In this document: positions 44,838-54,945 of the stretch, piece after piece
Position numbering within the stretch: the first letter of the stretch is position 1
Layout: each line of letters opens with the position of its first letter
NCBI RefSeq assembly: GCF_017814435.1
Contig: NZ_JAGJCB010000013.1
Span: forward strand, 55,951-119,950
Origin: Mariniflexile gromovii
GTDB taxonomy: Bacteria; Bacteroidota; Bacteroidia; Flavobacteriales; Flavobacteriaceae
Direction: 5' to 3'
DNA: 64,000 nt
The notes under the pieces: model-generated
Databases searched by the model: none
The model's input: the letters and a program-made list of their open reading frames with translations, nothing else
Told to the model about the DNA's origin: nothing
Program-made: the position numbers and the translations under genes

Positions 44838-45587
44838 TTATTTAGCTTTATTTACTTTTTCAATATATTTTTCTAAGGCCATCGTCATAGATGGTGTTTC
44901 AGGTGTAGGAGCAGCAATATCAATACGTAATCCTTTTTCTTCAGCAGCTTTAATTGTGGTATCTCCAAATACAGCTATACGTGTGTCGTTTTGTTTGAAA
45001 TCTGGAAAATTATGGAACAAAGAATCAATTCCCGAAGGGCTGAAGAATACTAAAATATCATAATATACATCAGCTAAATCGGAAAGATCGCTAATTACGG
45101 TTTTGTAAAAAATAGCTTGTTTCCAATCTACACCCAAAGCATTTAAAGTATCTGGCACTTCATCCTTAACTTTATCGGTATTTGGCATTAAGAATTTCTC
45201 GTCTTTATATTTTTTGATTAAGGGAGATAATTCAGAAAATGAACGCTTGCCAACATAAATTTTGCGTTTTCTGTATACCACATATTTTTGAAGATAAAAA
45301 GCAACAGCTTCCGATTGACAAAAATATTTCATGGTATCGGGCACTTTAAAGCGCATTTCTTCAGCAACTCTAAAAAAGTGGTCTATAGCATTTCTACTGG
45401 TTAAAATAATAGCAGTATAATTATTTAGGTCTACTTTCTGTTGTCTGATTTCTTTTGCAGAAACGCCTTCAACGTGAATGAATGGCCTAAAATCTATTTT
45501 TACTTTTTGTTTTTCTATTAAATCGAAGTAAGGCGAGTTTTCTATTTTAGGTTCAGGTTGAGATACTAAAACGGTTTTCACTTTCAT
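44838..45587 (-). CDS. hemD: Uroporphyrinogen-III synthase family protein
   Basis: It closes and inverts ring D of the linear tetrapyrrole in haem synthesis. The 249-aa protein has the two-domain HemD layout with YTAIILTSRNAIDHFFRVAE near 54, DILVFFSPSGIDSLFHNFPD near 178 and RIAVFGDTTIKAAEEKGLRI near 203. HemD sequences are weakly conserved, so the assignment rests on layout. It follows DUF4271 by 22 nt, a pairing typical of Bacteroidota. Confidence 0.85.
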   Translation of the reverse strand: MKVKTVLVSQPEPKIENSPYFDLIEKQKVKIDFRPFIHVEGVSAKEIRQQKVDLNNYTAIILTSRNAIDHFFRVAEEMRFKVPDTMKYFCQSEAVAFYLQKYVVYRKRKIYVGKRSFSELSPLIKKYKDEKFLMPNTDKVKDEVPDTLNALGVDWKQAIFYKTVISDLSDLADVYYDILVFFSPSGIDSLFHNFPDFKQNDTRIAVFGDTTIKAAEEKGLRIDIAAPTPETPSMTMALEKYIEKVNKAK

Positions 45588-45609
45588 AGGCGCAAGATGG
45601 TTAATTCTT

Positions 45610-46257
45610 CTATTTTGAAATAATTACCTTGTATAAAATGATACACGGTGCGATTTCAAGTGCGCAAAGATATAAAATAAAATAAAAAAAGTTGTATTTA
45701 ATTAAACTTTGATGTGCTTTAAACGAAGTAAATAGGCCTATAAAGATTACAATAACCAATAAAATAACAATTACGTAAAAAAAGGTTAATGTTGGACCAA
45801 AACTAAACAGTAATAAGGCGTTAATAGGTATGAGTACAATGCCCAAATAGTTTTTGTAACTTATTTTTTGAAAGAGGTATTGGTCTATCATAGAATCCAT
45901 TTCAAAAAGACTGCCTATAAGGCGCTCAACAAACACTTTTATTAGAATGAATACACAAATGCCAAATGAAATTTTAAACATGGTATCAGGCGAAATGGTA
46001 TTAGTGTTTGTGAAAAACTTAAAGCTTATAAAACAAAAAAGAGATACGGAAATAATAAGGTTGGTAAACAGTAAAGCATCAAACTTGTCGAAAAATTTCT
46101 GCTCGCGCGAATAAATTTTAAGATACTTCGAATTACCTAAAACAGCAATAAAATCATTAAAGCGTTTGGGAGATGCTAATTTTGCTGCAGCAACAGTGGC
46201 AAGCCCCACTACAAGCAAGATGGTAAAAAAATCGTTTGATATACTTTCCCTTAACAT
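45610..46257 (-). CDS. DUF4271 membrane protein
   Basis: A 215-aa membrane protein with about six helices and a conserved-looking YLKIYSREQKFFDKFDALLF loop. DUF4271 is a Bacteroidota family usually found next to hemD, as here. Function unknown. Confidence 0.83.
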   Translation of the reverse strand: MLRESISNDFFTILLVVGLATVAAAKLASPKRFNDFIAVLGNSKYLKIYSREQKFFDKFDALLFTNLIISVSLFCFISFKFFTNTNTISPDTMFKISFGICVFILIKVFVERLIGSLFEMDSMIDQYLFQKISYKNYLGIVLIPINALLLFSFGPTLTFFYVIVILLVIVIFIGLFTSFKAHQSLIKYNFFYFILYLCALEIAPCIILYKVIISK

Positions 46258-46336
46258 ACCGTAAAATTATTATAAATATTTCAGAAGATACTTTAATTAT
46301 TAAGGAATATTTAAAATAAATAAAACTCTAATAATG

Positions 46337-46344
46337 TACATTTG
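46337..46344 (+). promoter_or_regulatory. -7 promoter box ahead of the glycosyltransferase operon
   Basis: TACATTTG, a TAnnTTTG match 31 nt before the ATG at 46376. Confidence 0.4.
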
Positions 46345-46375
46345 CTAAAAATTAATTCATTTTCTTTAAAAACGA

Positions 46376-47098
46376 ATGACTGATACAATTGTTATCATTC
46401 CTACATACAATGAAATAGAAAATATTGAAGCTATCATAAAAGCAGTATTTTCTCAATCGGACGATGTACATATTTTGATTGTAGATGATAACTCACCAGA
46501 TTTAACAGGCTTAAAGGTAAAGGAACTCCAAAAGGAGTTTCCAAAAAGATTGTTTTTAGAGGTTAGAAAAGAGAAATCGGGTTTGGGTACCGCCTATATA
46601 CATGGGTTTAAATGGTGCTTGAAAAACAAGTATGAATATATTTTTGAAATGGATGCCGATTTTTCGCACAACCCTAATGATTTGGTTAGGTTGCACGATG
46701 CATGCCATGTACAAGGTGCCGATTTAGCCATTGGTTCACGCTATGTAACCGGTGTAAATGTGGTAAATTGGCCCATGAGTCGGGTACTTATGTCGTATTT
46801 TGCATCGCGCTATGTGCGTGTTATTACGGGAATGAGAATTCACGACACCACCGCTGGTTTTGTATGTTACAAACGTAAGGTATTGGAAACCATTAATTTA
46901 AATAAAATTAAATTTATTGGTTACGCCTTTCAAATTGAAATGAAATTTAAAGCCTATTTAAAAGGATTTGAGATAAAAGAAGTGCCTGTAATTTTTACAG
47001 ATAGAACATTAGGAGAATCAAAATTAAGTTCAGGAATAATATCCGAAGCTATTTTTGGCGTTATTTCCATGAAAATAAAAAGTCTATTTAAAAAGTAG
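46376..47098 (+). CDS. Polyprenol monophosphomannose synthase-like glycosyltransferase (GT2)
   Basis: It probably transfers a sugar from a nucleotide donor to polyprenyl phosphate. The 240-aa protein starts VIIPTYNEIENIEAIIKAVF and has VDDNSPDLTGLKVKELQKEF, the metal site FEMDADFSHNP near 92 and the C-terminal TDRTLGESKLSSGIISEA. There is no C-terminal membrane domain, as in the short DPM1-type enzymes. It begins a run with dihydroorotase and DUF4296, with a 95-nt gap. Confidence 0.93.
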   Translation: MTDTIVIIPTYNEIENIEAIIKAVFSQSDDVHILIVDDNSPDLTGLKVKELQKEFPKRLFLEVRKEKSGLGTAYIHGFKWCLKNKYEYIFEMDADFSHNPNDLVRLHDACHVQGADLAIGSRYVTGVNVVNWPMSRVLMSYFASRYVRVITGMRIHDTTAGFVCYKRKVLETINLNKIKFIGYAFQIEMKFKAYLKGFEIKEVPVIFTDRTLGESKLSSGIISEAIFGVISMKIKSLFKK

Positions 47099-47193
47099 AT
47101 ACGCTTATGAAACATCTGTAACTATGTTTTGATGCATAAGGGAGATTATTATATGGATGAACCATTTGACCTTAAAAATAATAGAACAAGCAA

Positions 47194-48543
47194 ATGAAAC
47201 CGAAAAAGATACTTATTAAAAACGCTCATATTGTAAATGAAGGGGTTACGTTTAATGGCGATATATTAATTGAAGGAGAATATATTAAAGAAGTTAGCGA
47301 CTCTATAAGTGCAAAATCTTCAGATGTGCATGTTATTGATGCAGAAGGTAAATATTTGTTGCCAGGAGCAATTGATGACCAAGTGCATTTTAGAGAGCCA
47401 GGACTAACCGAAAAGGCAACCATAGAAACTGAAAGTAAAGCAGCCATTGCTGGTGGGATTACCTCGTTTATAGAAATGCCCAATACCAATCCGCAAACAA
47501 CAACCATTGAAAAATTAGAAGAAAAGTTTGAAATCGCTGCTAAAACATCTTCTGCCAATTACTCGTTTATGTTTGGTGGTACCAACGATAATTTAGAAGA
47601 AATTTTAAAGGTCGATTCAAAAAACGTGGCAGGATTGAAACTATTTTTAGGGTCTTCTACAGGCAATATGTTGGTGGACGATACTAAAGTTTTAGAGAAA
47701 ATCTTTAAAAGTACCAAGTTACTCATTTCTGTGCATTGTGAAGATGAAGCGACAATTAAAAAGAACTTTCAAGAGCATTTAGATAAATTTGGTGAAGATA
47801 TTCCGGTAAAGTACCATCCTATTATTAGAAGTGAAGAAGCTTGCTATTTATCATCTTCACAAGCTATTAAATTAGCCGAAAAGACAGGGGCAAGACTTCA
47901 TGTTTTTCATCTTTCAACAGGAAAAGAAACCAGTTTGTTCAGTAATAAAATTCCTTTAAAAGATAAAAAAATTACTGCTGAGGTTTGCATACACCATTTA
48001 TGGTTTTCAGATGAAGATTACGATAAAAAAGGAACTTTTATTAAATGGAATCCAGCTGTTAAAACAGGAAAAGACAGAGAGAAATTGTGGGAGGCTTTGT
48101 TGGACGACCGGATTGATGTGATTGCTACAGACCATGCACCGCATACTATAGAGGAAAAGAAAAACGTTTACACAAAAGCACCATCAGGTGGCCCATTGGT
48201 GCAACACGCACTGCCTGCCATGTTGGAAATGCACCATAAGGGTAAAATTTCAATAGAAAAAATTGTTGAAAAAATGTGTCATAACCCCGCTATTTTGTTT
48301 CAGGTTGAAAAGCGCGGCTATATAAAAGAAGGTTATTTTGCCGATTTGGTTTTGGTAGATTTAAACAACCCATGGACGGTGAAAAAAGAAAACATTTTAT
48401 ACAAATGTGGTTGGTCGCCGTTTGAAGGAACCACGTTTAAATCCAGAATAACACATACCTTTGTAAATGGTAATTTAGTGTATCAAAATTCTAAATTCAA
48501 TGATGTGAAAGCTGCTAAGCGATTAACTTTTGATAGGTCATGA
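47194..48543 (+). CDS. pyrC: Dihydroorotase
   Basis: It cyclises N-carbamoyl-aspartate to dihydroorotate in pyrimidine synthesis. The 449-aa protein is a class I type: metal site AIDDQVHFREPGLTEKATIE near 57, KLFLGSSTGNMLVDD near 150, LISVHCEDE near 177, HVFHLSTGKE and the Asp in VIATDHAPHTIEEK. The first motif is DQVHFRE rather than DxHxH, which is normal in the Bacteroidota enzyme. The next gene overlaps by 4 nt (ATGA). Confidence 0.93.
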   Translation: MKPKKILIKNAHIVNEGVTFNGDILIEGEYIKEVSDSISAKSSDVHVIDAEGKYLLPGAIDDQVHFREPGLTEKATIETESKAAIAGGITSFIEMPNTNPQTTTIEKLEEKFEIAAKTSSANYSFMFGGTNDNLEEILKVDSKNVAGLKLFLGSSTGNMLVDDTKVLEKIFKSTKLLISVHCEDEATIKKNFQEHLDKFGEDIPVKYHPIIRSEEACYLSSSQAIKLAEKTGARLHVFHLSTGKETSLFSNKIPLKDKKITAEVCIHHLWFSDEDYDKKGTFIKWNPAVKTGKDREKLWEALLDDRIDVIATDHAPHTIEEKKNVYTKAPSGGPLVQHALPAMLEMHHKGKISIEKIVEKMCHNPAILFQVEKRGYIKEGYFADLVLVDLNNPWTVKKENILYKCGWSPFEGTTFKSRITHTFVNGNLVYQNSKFNDVKAAKRLTFDRS

Positions 48544-49052
48544 TGAAAAGACTTCTAATTTCTTTAACTGTTATTTTTCTTGTTGCTGCATGTGGTTTTG
48601 GAGGTCCGGAAAAACCTAAAAATCTGATTTCAAAGGAAACCATGGTTAACATTTTAATTGATGCCAGATTAATGGGGTCGGCTACCTTTATCGATAAACA
48701 AAAAATGCTTGAACATGGCATTAAGCCAGAGAACTATGTTTTTGAAAAATACGGGATAGATAGTTTGCAATTTGCTTCAAGCAACGCGTACTATGCCTAT
48801 CATATAAAAGAGTACGAAGAAATTTATAATACTGTTACAGATAGTCTAGAAAGGTTGAAAAAAACTTTAAATGAGCTGAAATTAAAAGAAGAAAAAGAGG
48901 AGAAAAAAAGAGTGCAAGATTCTATTGATGCTTTAAAAGTTAAAGATTCATTGGATATAAATAAGATAAAAGATTCTTTAACTACAGGTACATTAAAAAA
49001 GCAGATAAAAAAAGACGAAGGCGCCTTAATTAATCCTGTTTCCTATAAGTAG
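48540..49052 (+). CDS. DUF4296 lipoprotein
   Basis: A 170-aa predicted lipoprotein: MKRLLISLTVIFLVAACGFG has a lipobox Cys. The DUF4296 core (LISKETMVNILIDARLMGSA, then YVFEKYGIDSLQFASSNAYY) is followed by a charged helix rich in Lys and Glu. The ATGA overlap couples it to dihydroorotase, a link conserved in Bacteroidota but unexplained. The 3' end overlaps the convergent epimerase gene by 23 nt. Confidence 0.87.
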   Translation: MMKRLLISLTVIFLVAACGFGGPEKPKNLISKETMVNILIDARLMGSATFIDKQKMLEHGIKPENYVFEKYGIDSLQFASSNAYYAYHIKEYEEIYNTVTDSLERLKKTLNELKLKEEKEEKKRVQDSIDALKVKDSLDINKIKDSLTTGTLKKQIKKDEGALINPVSYK

Positions 49053-50037
49053 CGCCAATTTCCAAAATAATTTCTTCAATACATTTGAAATTGTAATTTA
49101 AAGTTTCTTTAAATTTCTCGCTGCTATAATTTGTTTCAGACATTAACGAAGAGGTCAGGTGTTTCGTTAATTGTCTTCTTTTGCCCGTTAATTTATGGTT
49201 TAACCAATCCAATCTCCAACCTAAACTTAATAAAAAAGGACTCGCTAATTTTTTTGGTGGCTTTGCATTTACAGATTGTGCCAAAGTTTGTAAAAAAAGC
49301 TTATAAGTCCAATTTTCAGCAACTAAAACAAAGCGTTCGTTTGTAATGTCGCTTTTCATTAATTGTATCATAGCATTTACCACATCGTTAACCCCAATAA
49401 GTGCAATGGTACCGGAAGTGTAATATTTTAAGCCGGCATGTGCTCTCTTAAATAAGCTACCAGTACCAAAACGCCAAATACCTGCACCTAAAATTACTCC
49501 CGGATTTACAATTACGGCGTTTAAACCTTCTTGGGTACCGCGCCAAACTTCCATTTCGGCACCATACTTGGTAATGGCATATACATTGTTGTCATCTTCT
49601 GGATTCCAAATGGTTTCTTCTGTAATGGCTTCATTATGAAGTGTTTTTCCTAATGTAGCAATAGAACTAACATAGCAAAGTTTTTTTATGTTATTTGAAA
49701 TGCAAAAGTTTACAATATTGGCAGTGCCTTCAATATTTGTTTTCCTTAAAAGTTGGTATTTATCGGGTTCAAAAGATACAAATGCAGCACAGTGGTAAAC
49801 ATAAGTAACGTTTTTAAAAGCTTCGGTTAACGATGGGATGTCTAAAATATCAGCCTGTACCCATTCAATAACTTCAAAAACTTTCATGTAATTGCCGCCA
49901 TAGGTAGCAAAAACATTTTTTACTTGTTCCAGTTTTCGTTCACTTCTATAAATAGCTCTAACGGTTTCGTTATTACTTGCCAATTTATACAGCAAATGCG
50001 AACCTACTAAACCGGTACTTCCTGTTACTAAAATCAT
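49030..50037 (-). CDS. NAD-dependent epimerase/dehydratase family protein
   Basis: An extended SDR oxidoreductase of 335 aa, of the dihydroflavonol-reductase/3-beta-HSD type. It has the nucleotide-binding start MILVTGSTGLVGSHLLYKLA, then YVYHCAAFVSFEPDKYQLLR and the catalytic YxxxK in YAITKYGAEMEVWRG near 152. The ATG at 50037 starts directly at the Rossmann fold; an upstream ATG at 50094 adds an unlikely tail. Substrate unknown. Confidence 0.9.
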   Translation of the reverse strand: MILVTGSTGLVGSHLLYKLASNNETVRAIYRSERKLEQVKNVFATYGGNYMKVFEVIEWVQADILDIPSLTEAFKNVTYVYHCAAFVSFEPDKYQLLRKTNIEGTANIVNFCISNNIKKLCYVSSIATLGKTLHNEAITEETIWNPEDDNNVYAITKYGAEMEVWRGTQEGLNAVIVNPGVILGAGIWRFGTGSLFKRAHAGLKYYTSGTIALIGVNDVVNAMIQLMKSDITNERFVLVAENWTYKLFLQTLAQSVNAKPPKKLASPFLLSLGWRLDWLNHKLTGKRRQLTKHLTSSLMSETNYSSEKFKETLNYNFKCIEEIILEIGATYRKQD

Positions 50038-50199
50038 GCGCCTAAAATAATAAAAAATAAAGTCGCAGTCTCGGTTTTCAGTATCAGTTTTCATTTGTAA
50101 ATCTTAAAATCATCTTTGAAACTCTGAATATATGGGCCTTTGATACTTTTTAACCTTAAAACTTTCAACTTTAAAACAAAGTAATTATGCATGGATTTT

Positions 50200-50207
50200 T
50201 ATCTTTG
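50200..50207 (+). promoter_or_regulatory. -7 promoter box of tyrS
   Basis: TATCTTTG, a TAnnTTTG match 28 nt before the ATG at 50236. An in-frame ATG upstream at 50191 would lie before this box and is therefore rejected as the start. Confidence 0.55.
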
Positions 50208-50235
50208 CCGTAGTTTTGTGAAAATTGAAAAAAAG

Positions 50236-51531
50236 ATGATAAAGAATTTTGTAGAAGAATTGACATGGCGTGGTATGATACAAGATAGTATGCCAGGTAC
50301 CGAAGAACACTTAATGGAAGCGATGCGTATGGCATATGTAGGGATTGACCCCACAGCCGATTCATTACATATTGGGCATTTGGTGGGGGTTATGGGTCTT
50401 AAACATTTTCAATTGGCAGGGCATAAGCCTGTTGCACTTGTAGGAGGGGCAACGGGAATGATTGGCGATCCATCAGGTAAATCATCAGAACGAAATTTGC
50501 TTGACGAAAAAACATTGAAACATAACCAAGATGCTATTAAGGGGCAATTAGCACGCTTTTTGGATTTTGACAGTGATGCTGATAACGCTGCTATTATTGT
50601 GAATAATTACGATTGGATGAAAAACTTTTCGTTTTTAGAGTTTATTCGCGACGTTGGTAAGCACATTACGGTTAATTATATGATGGCCAAAGATTCTGTT
50701 AAAAAGCGTTTGTCGTCTGAGTCTGCCGTAGGGATGAGTTTTACTGAATTTACATACCAATTGGTGCAGGGTTACGACTTTTTACACTTGTATCGTGATA
50801 AGCAATGTACATTGCAAATGGGCGGAAGCGATCAATGGGGTAACATTACCACAGGAACCGAACTTATTCGTCGTATTGATGCAGGTAAAGGTTTTGCACT
50901 TACTTGGCCATTGATAACCAAGGCCGATGGTACTAAGTTTGGAAAAACCGAAGGCGGAAATATTTGGTTGGACACCGAAAGAACATCACCATATAAATTT
51001 TACCAATACTGGTTAAATACAAGTGATGTTGATGCGGAAAAATATATTAAAATCTTCACGTTTTTAACGCGCCAAGAGATAGAAAGCTTAATCGACGAGC
51101 ATAAAGAAGCACCACATTTACGCGTATTACAAAAGCGATTGGCAGAAGAAATAACCACCATGGTGCATTCTAAAGAAGAATTGGAAAATGCCATTAAAGC
51201 CAGCGAAATTCTTTTTGGAAACTCAACGGGAGACGATTTAAAACAATTGAACGAAAAAACATTTTTAGATGTGTTTGATGGTGTGCCATTAACAGAAATT
51301 GCTAAAGATGCTATTGAAGACGGATTGGATATCATCGCTGCTTTGGCCGAAAAAGGAGGTTTTTTAAAATCAAACGGTGAAGCGCGCCGTGCTTTAAAGG
51401 AAAATTCTATTTCTGTAAATAAAGAAAAGGTAAAAGACGACTATACCATTACTTCTGAAGATTTGATTAATAACAAATTTGTACTGTTACAGCGCGGTAA
51501 AAAGAATTATTTCATTTTAAGAATCGTTTAA
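50236..51531 (+). CDS. tyrS: Tyrosine--tRNA ligase
   Basis: It charges tRNA(Tyr). The 431-aa protein has the HIGH motif as [10 protein letters not shown] near 45, the Tyr-binding stretch [19 protein letters not shown] near 195, the KMSKS loop as KFGKTEGG near 237, and a C-terminal S4 domain ([20 protein letters not shown]). Start set at the ATG downstream of the promoter box. Terminator at 51540-51568. Confidence 0.97.
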   Translation: MIKNFVEELTWRGMIQDSMPGTEEHLMEAMRMAYVGIDPTADSLHIGHLVGVMGLKHFQLAGHKPVALVGGATGMIGDPSGKSSERNLLDEKTLKHNQDAIKGQLARFLDFDSDADNAAIIVNNYDWMKNFSFLEFIRDVGKHITVNYMMAKDSVKKRLSSESAVGMSFTEFTYQLVQGYDFLHLYRDKQCTLQMGGSDQWGNITTGTELIRRIDAGKGFALTWPLITKADGTKFGKTEGGNIWLDTERTSPYKFYQYWLNTSDVDAEKYIKIFTFLTRQEIESLIDEHKEAPHLRVLQKRLAEEITTMVHSKEELENAIKASEILFGNSTGDDLKQLNEKTFLDVFDGVPLTEIAKDAIEDGLDIIAALAEKGGFLKSNGEARRALKENSISVNKEKVKDDYTITSEDLINNKFVLLQRGKKNYFILRIV

Positions 51532-51539
51532 AAAATATT

Positions 51540-51568
51540 AAAGCCTGAGCGAGAGCTCAGGCTTTAAA
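51540..51568 (+). terminator. Terminator after tyrS
   Basis: AAAGCCTGAGC and GCTCAGGCTTT form a perfect 11-bp stem with a GAGA loop; the following bases are only weakly T-rich. Confidence 0.75.
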
Positions 51569-51657
51569 CTAACCAACCAACTAAAAAAATTAATCTTTCT
51601 TTTTCATAGTTATGGTAATAGTCGTGGTTAGGTTGTAAAACTTACATAACAAATAAC

Positions 51658-52104
51658 TTATTTTTTGTATTTAATTTGTTTCCAATTTTCATCAGCTTTT
51701 TTTCTTAATAGTTCTGGGTTTTCATTTTTCCACAATTTTAAGGTGTTGATGCCCCATGAATTATAAAACAAGTAGAGTTTACCGTTTTTAATCTCGAAAG
51801 TTTCAGGATCTATACTTACTTTATCTCCTTTTGCTCCTACGGCATACGCACAGTAGCCACCGTATTGAGGTAAATATTTTTCAGGATTTTTATTAAATGA
51901 GTTTAAATTTTCCTTAGAAACGAATTTATATTTAACACCATCAAATTGTGAAACGAAATTTTTTTTGCCTTCAACCGCTTGATTGTTGAAATAAGCAACC
52001 ACATCGTAGCCTTCTATGGCGAAACCTTTTTTAATATTGTAGTCAATGGTTTGAGAAAAAGATAGCGATGCATAAAGTAGAAATAACGGTATAAGACTTT
52101 TCAT
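51658..52104 (-). CDS. YHS domain protein, secreted
   Basis: A 148-aa protein with signal peptide MKSLIPLFLLYASLSFSQ. The YHS-type metal-associated domain reads IEGYDVVAYFNNQAVEGKKN, then YKFVSKENLNSFNKNPEKYL and PQYGGYCAYAVGAKG. Family members are periplasmic; metal handling is suspected but not shown. It ends about 90 nt from the tyrS terminator. Confidence 0.88.
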   Translation of the reverse strand: MKSLIPLFLLYASLSFSQTIDYNIKKGFAIEGYDVVAYFNNQAVEGKKNFVSQFDGVKYKFVSKENLNSFNKNPEKYLPQYGGYCAYAVGAKGDKVSIDPETFEIKNGKLYLFYNSWGINTLKLWKNENPELLRKKADENWKQIKYKK

Positions 52105-52143
52105 AAATGTATTTTTATAATAAGTCGGAAAGCAGTTTGTAAC

Positions 52144-53124
52144 TTACAATACCATCAAATTGCAACCACGTATATCAGAATTATCAAAGCGTCCAATAAT
52201 TTCAAAAGTGTAGTCTTCGTAAACTTTGCCTAAATCTTGAGTAGCAATAAAGGAGCACGAATTTATGTTGGCTAAATCAATCACATTAATACCGCCCGCT
52301 TTTCCTTTTGGTAGGATAGTTAAAGCATCTTCGGTGTCTCGGGTTAAAATACGCATCCAATGTGGGGTTTTAAAAACACCGTGGCCTTGGGAGTATCCCT
52401 GACTTAATAACTCGGTCATACCATACTCGCTATGAATGGTTTCAACCCCAAAACCTTGTTTTAATTGGTTGTGTAGTTCTTCGCGAATCAATTCCTTTCT
52501 GCGTCCTTTCATGCCACCAGTTTCCATGATGATGGTATGCTTTAAGTTGAATTGAAATGATTCTACCATGTCCAACAAAGCAAATGAAACACCAATTAAA
52601 AGCACTCTTTTTCCTTCAGAATCTAAACGTATTAAAGTGTCTTTTAATTCTGAAATATTGTTTAAATAAAATCCGCTTTCTGGATGGTTTGATTGTTTAA
52701 TGAATGCGTCAACCATATAAACTAAGGATGAATCGTCGCGTTCTAAATACGATGGTAACAAGGCTAAAACCACATAATCTTCCATATTGCCATAAAAATG
52801 ATTGAAGCCTTTTTGGAAACTTTCTTCATAAATTTTCAAATCGGTAACTACATGTTTGCTGGTTGTGCTTCCAGTAGTTCCCGAACTTGTAAAAGTAGTT
52901 TGAATAGGTTCTTTGGAACTTAATATGTTATGGGTTTTAAAAAATTGAATGGGAAGAAATGGAATCTCTTCTATGGTTTTTACATCGCTGGGATGTTTGT
53001 ATATTAAATCGCAAAATGAACGGTAAACGCGATTGTTTTCAAACTGATATTTAAAGGTTTTTAATGCCATGGCATTAAACTGTTCATCGGTTTGTATGTT
53101 GAAAATAGGGTTTGCGTTTACCAT
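52144..53124 (-). CDS. LuxE-like acyl-protein synthetase/acyltransferase
   Basis: An ANL-superfamily protein of 326 aa related to LuxE acyl-protein synthetases. The AMP-binding P-loop is TTFTSSGTTGSTTSKHVV near 88; IHSEYGMTELLSQGYSQ lies near 228. The LuxC and LuxD partners are absent, so it is not a luminescence gene; O-antigen or acyl-protein ligase roles are open. The ATG at 53124 is preferred to 53160 by family length. Confidence 0.85.
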   Translation of the reverse strand: MVNANPIFNIQTDEQFNAMALKTFKYQFENNRVYRSFCDLIYKHPSDVKTIEEIPFLPIQFFKTHNILSSKEPIQTTFTSSGTTGSTTSKHVVTDLKIYEESFQKGFNHFYGNMEDYVVLALLPSYLERDDSSLVYMVDAFIKQSNHPESGFYLNNISELKDTLIRLDSEGKRVLLIGVSFALLDMVESFQFNLKHTIIMETGGMKGRRKELIREELHNQLKQGFGVETIHSEYGMTELLSQGYSQGHGVFKTPHWMRILTRDTEDALTILPKGKAGGINVIDLANINSCSFIATQDLGKVYEDYTFEIIGRFDNSDIRGCNLMVL

Positions 53125-53196
53125 ATGGCAAAAGTAGATAAAATAAAAAAGCGCTACCAAACAGTAGCGCTTTAAAAATTTATAAAGTTGATTAAA

Positions 53197-54834
53197 TTAT
53201 TTAACTACTAATTTTTTAGTAATGCTAGCATCATCTTGAGATACTTTCATAATATAAAGACCAGCGTTTAATTTTGAAACGTTTAAAACGTTATCGCTAA
53301 CAGTTTGTTTTAAAACTTGTTTTCCTAAAACATCAAAAACAGAAACTTCCATGTTTGCACTGCTTTTACTGGAAATGTTCACATAGCCTAAATAGGTTGG
53401 ATTAGGGTACATGTTGAAACCTGCTATTTGTAGGTTTTTGGTTGATAAAGTCAGTTCGCTTAGTGAAGTTGCTGTAAGTTGAGGTGTGCCACTAAATTCT
53501 GCCACTAAAACGTTCATGTTATTTGAGCCAGATGGAATAGTTTGTCCAATATAGTCAACTTCACTAAAGCTAGTTCTAAATGTTATTGTAGAACCATCAC
53601 TAATATCATAATTGGTACTAGAAGCAAAAGTACCACCCGCATCTGCAAAAGTTACACCATTGATTCTAACTAGCTCAGATTCATAATCTTCCCAACTTGT
53701 TAATAGAGTAGATATGGATACAACTTCAGGGGTTATTGTAGTTCCTGTTGTAACTGTTGCATCAACAGATGGAATTAGTTGTAAAACTCCATTAAACTCA
53801 GAGGCTTGTCCAATAAGACCACTAATTCCATCTCCAACAGTAAAGGGTGTAGCAATAGTTCCGTTTGCATCATCAATTAATATACCTGCAGTAGCATCTT
53901 GGATGTATTTTTGGTTTCTACTAGCTCTGGTATAGCTAATGGTTGGTGTTGAAGATATTTGGTAATATTTTCCAGTTCCATTAGCAACAACATCGGCTCT
54001 CAATGCAGCTAAATCTGCAACAACAGTTAATGCGGCCACATCAAAAGAAATCATGTCAGAATCAACAACCCCGCCATTAACAAGTTCTACAGTGACATTG
54101 TAAGTGGTTCCATTAGTGGTTGTAATATTAAAAGGACTGGTAACATTAGTGGTTTTACTTCCATTAACGGTTATATCAATAGTTTCTCCTCCAACTAAAT
54201 TGTTTGTGCTAAATACAACATTTACACTTGTAGTGCCTGCAGCTATTGTGGCTCCATTAGAAGGAGAGGTTATGTTTATGGATGGAGAGGCGGCTCCAAA
54301 AGTTTGGCTTGTATTTATAGCGCCATATGTAGAAGCCATAGATGTGCTCCATGTGAAGTTGCCGTAAGTATTACCTGTTCCAACAAGCTGTAATGATTCA
54401 CCCTCAACTGTTCCGCTTTCTGAAACGCCAATGTCAGTAGAAGTTACTCCGTCTGCAACTCCTCCAGTACCTACAAATGAACCTTCGTAACTTAAAAATT
54501 GAATTAATGTGGAACCATTACTTAATGCAATTCCGTCAGGAGCTCCATTCTGTAAACCGGCAAGGTCAAACCATAAAGTTCCATAACCACTGCCACCTTG
54601 ATTTGGGATGATTCCTGATAATGAAACTACGGGACTGTAAGAAGCACCCCCGTTTCCATTGTATGGCGTTAAAGTGTATCCAGTTAAATCTGTCCCAGCA
54701 GGACCAGCTATTTCAACTCCTTCTCCCGAATCTGTGCCTGCATCATCATAATGAATTTCGTTGATGAATACAGTTTGCCCAAATGAAACCGCGGAAATTA
54801 AAATTGTAAAAAGTAAAGAGTAAAGTTTTTTCAT
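53197..54834 (-). CDS. T9SS type A secreted protein with lamin-tail-like and DUF5689-like regions
   Basis: A 545-aa secreted protein. The signal peptide is MKKLYSLLFTILISAVSFG. Residues 22-175 form a lamin-tail-like domain (VFINEIHYDDAGTDSGEGVE). A Ser/Thr-rich Ig-like stretch (ITSPSNGATIAAGTTSVNVV) and a DUF5689/OB-like region (ADLAALRADVVANGTGKYYQ) follow. The type A sorting domain closes it (FNMYPNPTYLGYVNISSKSS, MKVSQDDASITKKLVVK). Such proteins often carry a nuclease module, but none is seen here. Surface or secreted; function unknown. Confidence 0.85.
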   Translation of the reverse strand: MKKLYSLLFTILISAVSFGQTVFINEIHYDDAGTDSGEGVEIAGPAGTDLTGYTLTPYNGNGGASYSPVVSLSGIIPNQGGSGYGTLWFDLAGLQNGAPDGIALSNGSTLIQFLSYEGSFVGTGGVADGVTSTDIGVSESGTVEGESLQLVGTGNTYGNFTWSTSMASTYGAINTSQTFGAASPSINITSPSNGATIAAGTTSVNVVFSTNNLVGGETIDITVNGSKTTNVTSPFNITTTNGTTYNVTVELVNGGVVDSDMISFDVAALTVVADLAALRADVVANGTGKYYQISSTPTISYTRASRNQKYIQDATAGILIDDANGTIATPFTVGDGISGLIGQASEFNGVLQLIPSVDATVTTGTTITPEVVSISTLLTSWEDYESELVRINGVTFADAGGTFASSTNYDISDGSTITFRTSFSEVDYIGQTIPSGSNNMNVLVAEFSGTPQLTATSLSELTLSTKNLQIAGFNMYPNPTYLGYVNISSKSSANMEVSVFDVLGKQVLKQTVSDNVLNVSKLNAGLYIMKVSQDDASITKKLVVK

Positions 54835-54900
54835 AATTATAAGAGATTAATTAATTTTTCTCCCATAAAATTAAATATATTTTTTGAATTAAAATCAAAA

Positions 54901-54924
54901 AAAACAGCCCGTTGGCTGTTTTTT
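54901..54924 (-). terminator. Terminator of the short T9SS-domain gene
   Basis: AAAACAGCC and GGCTGTTTT pair around CGTT; A and T runs on the two sides make it usable from either strand. Confidence 0.75.
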
Positions 54925-54945
54925 TACTGTAATATAATGTTTTCT

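Noticed and set aside
50191..50235. Upstream ATG for tyrS
   Set aside because: It would precede the -7 promoter box at 50200-50207 and adds residues not found in TyrRS.
52144..53124. Bioluminescence (lux) gene
   Set aside because: Only the LuxE-like fold is present, with no luxC, luxD or luciferase genes nearby.
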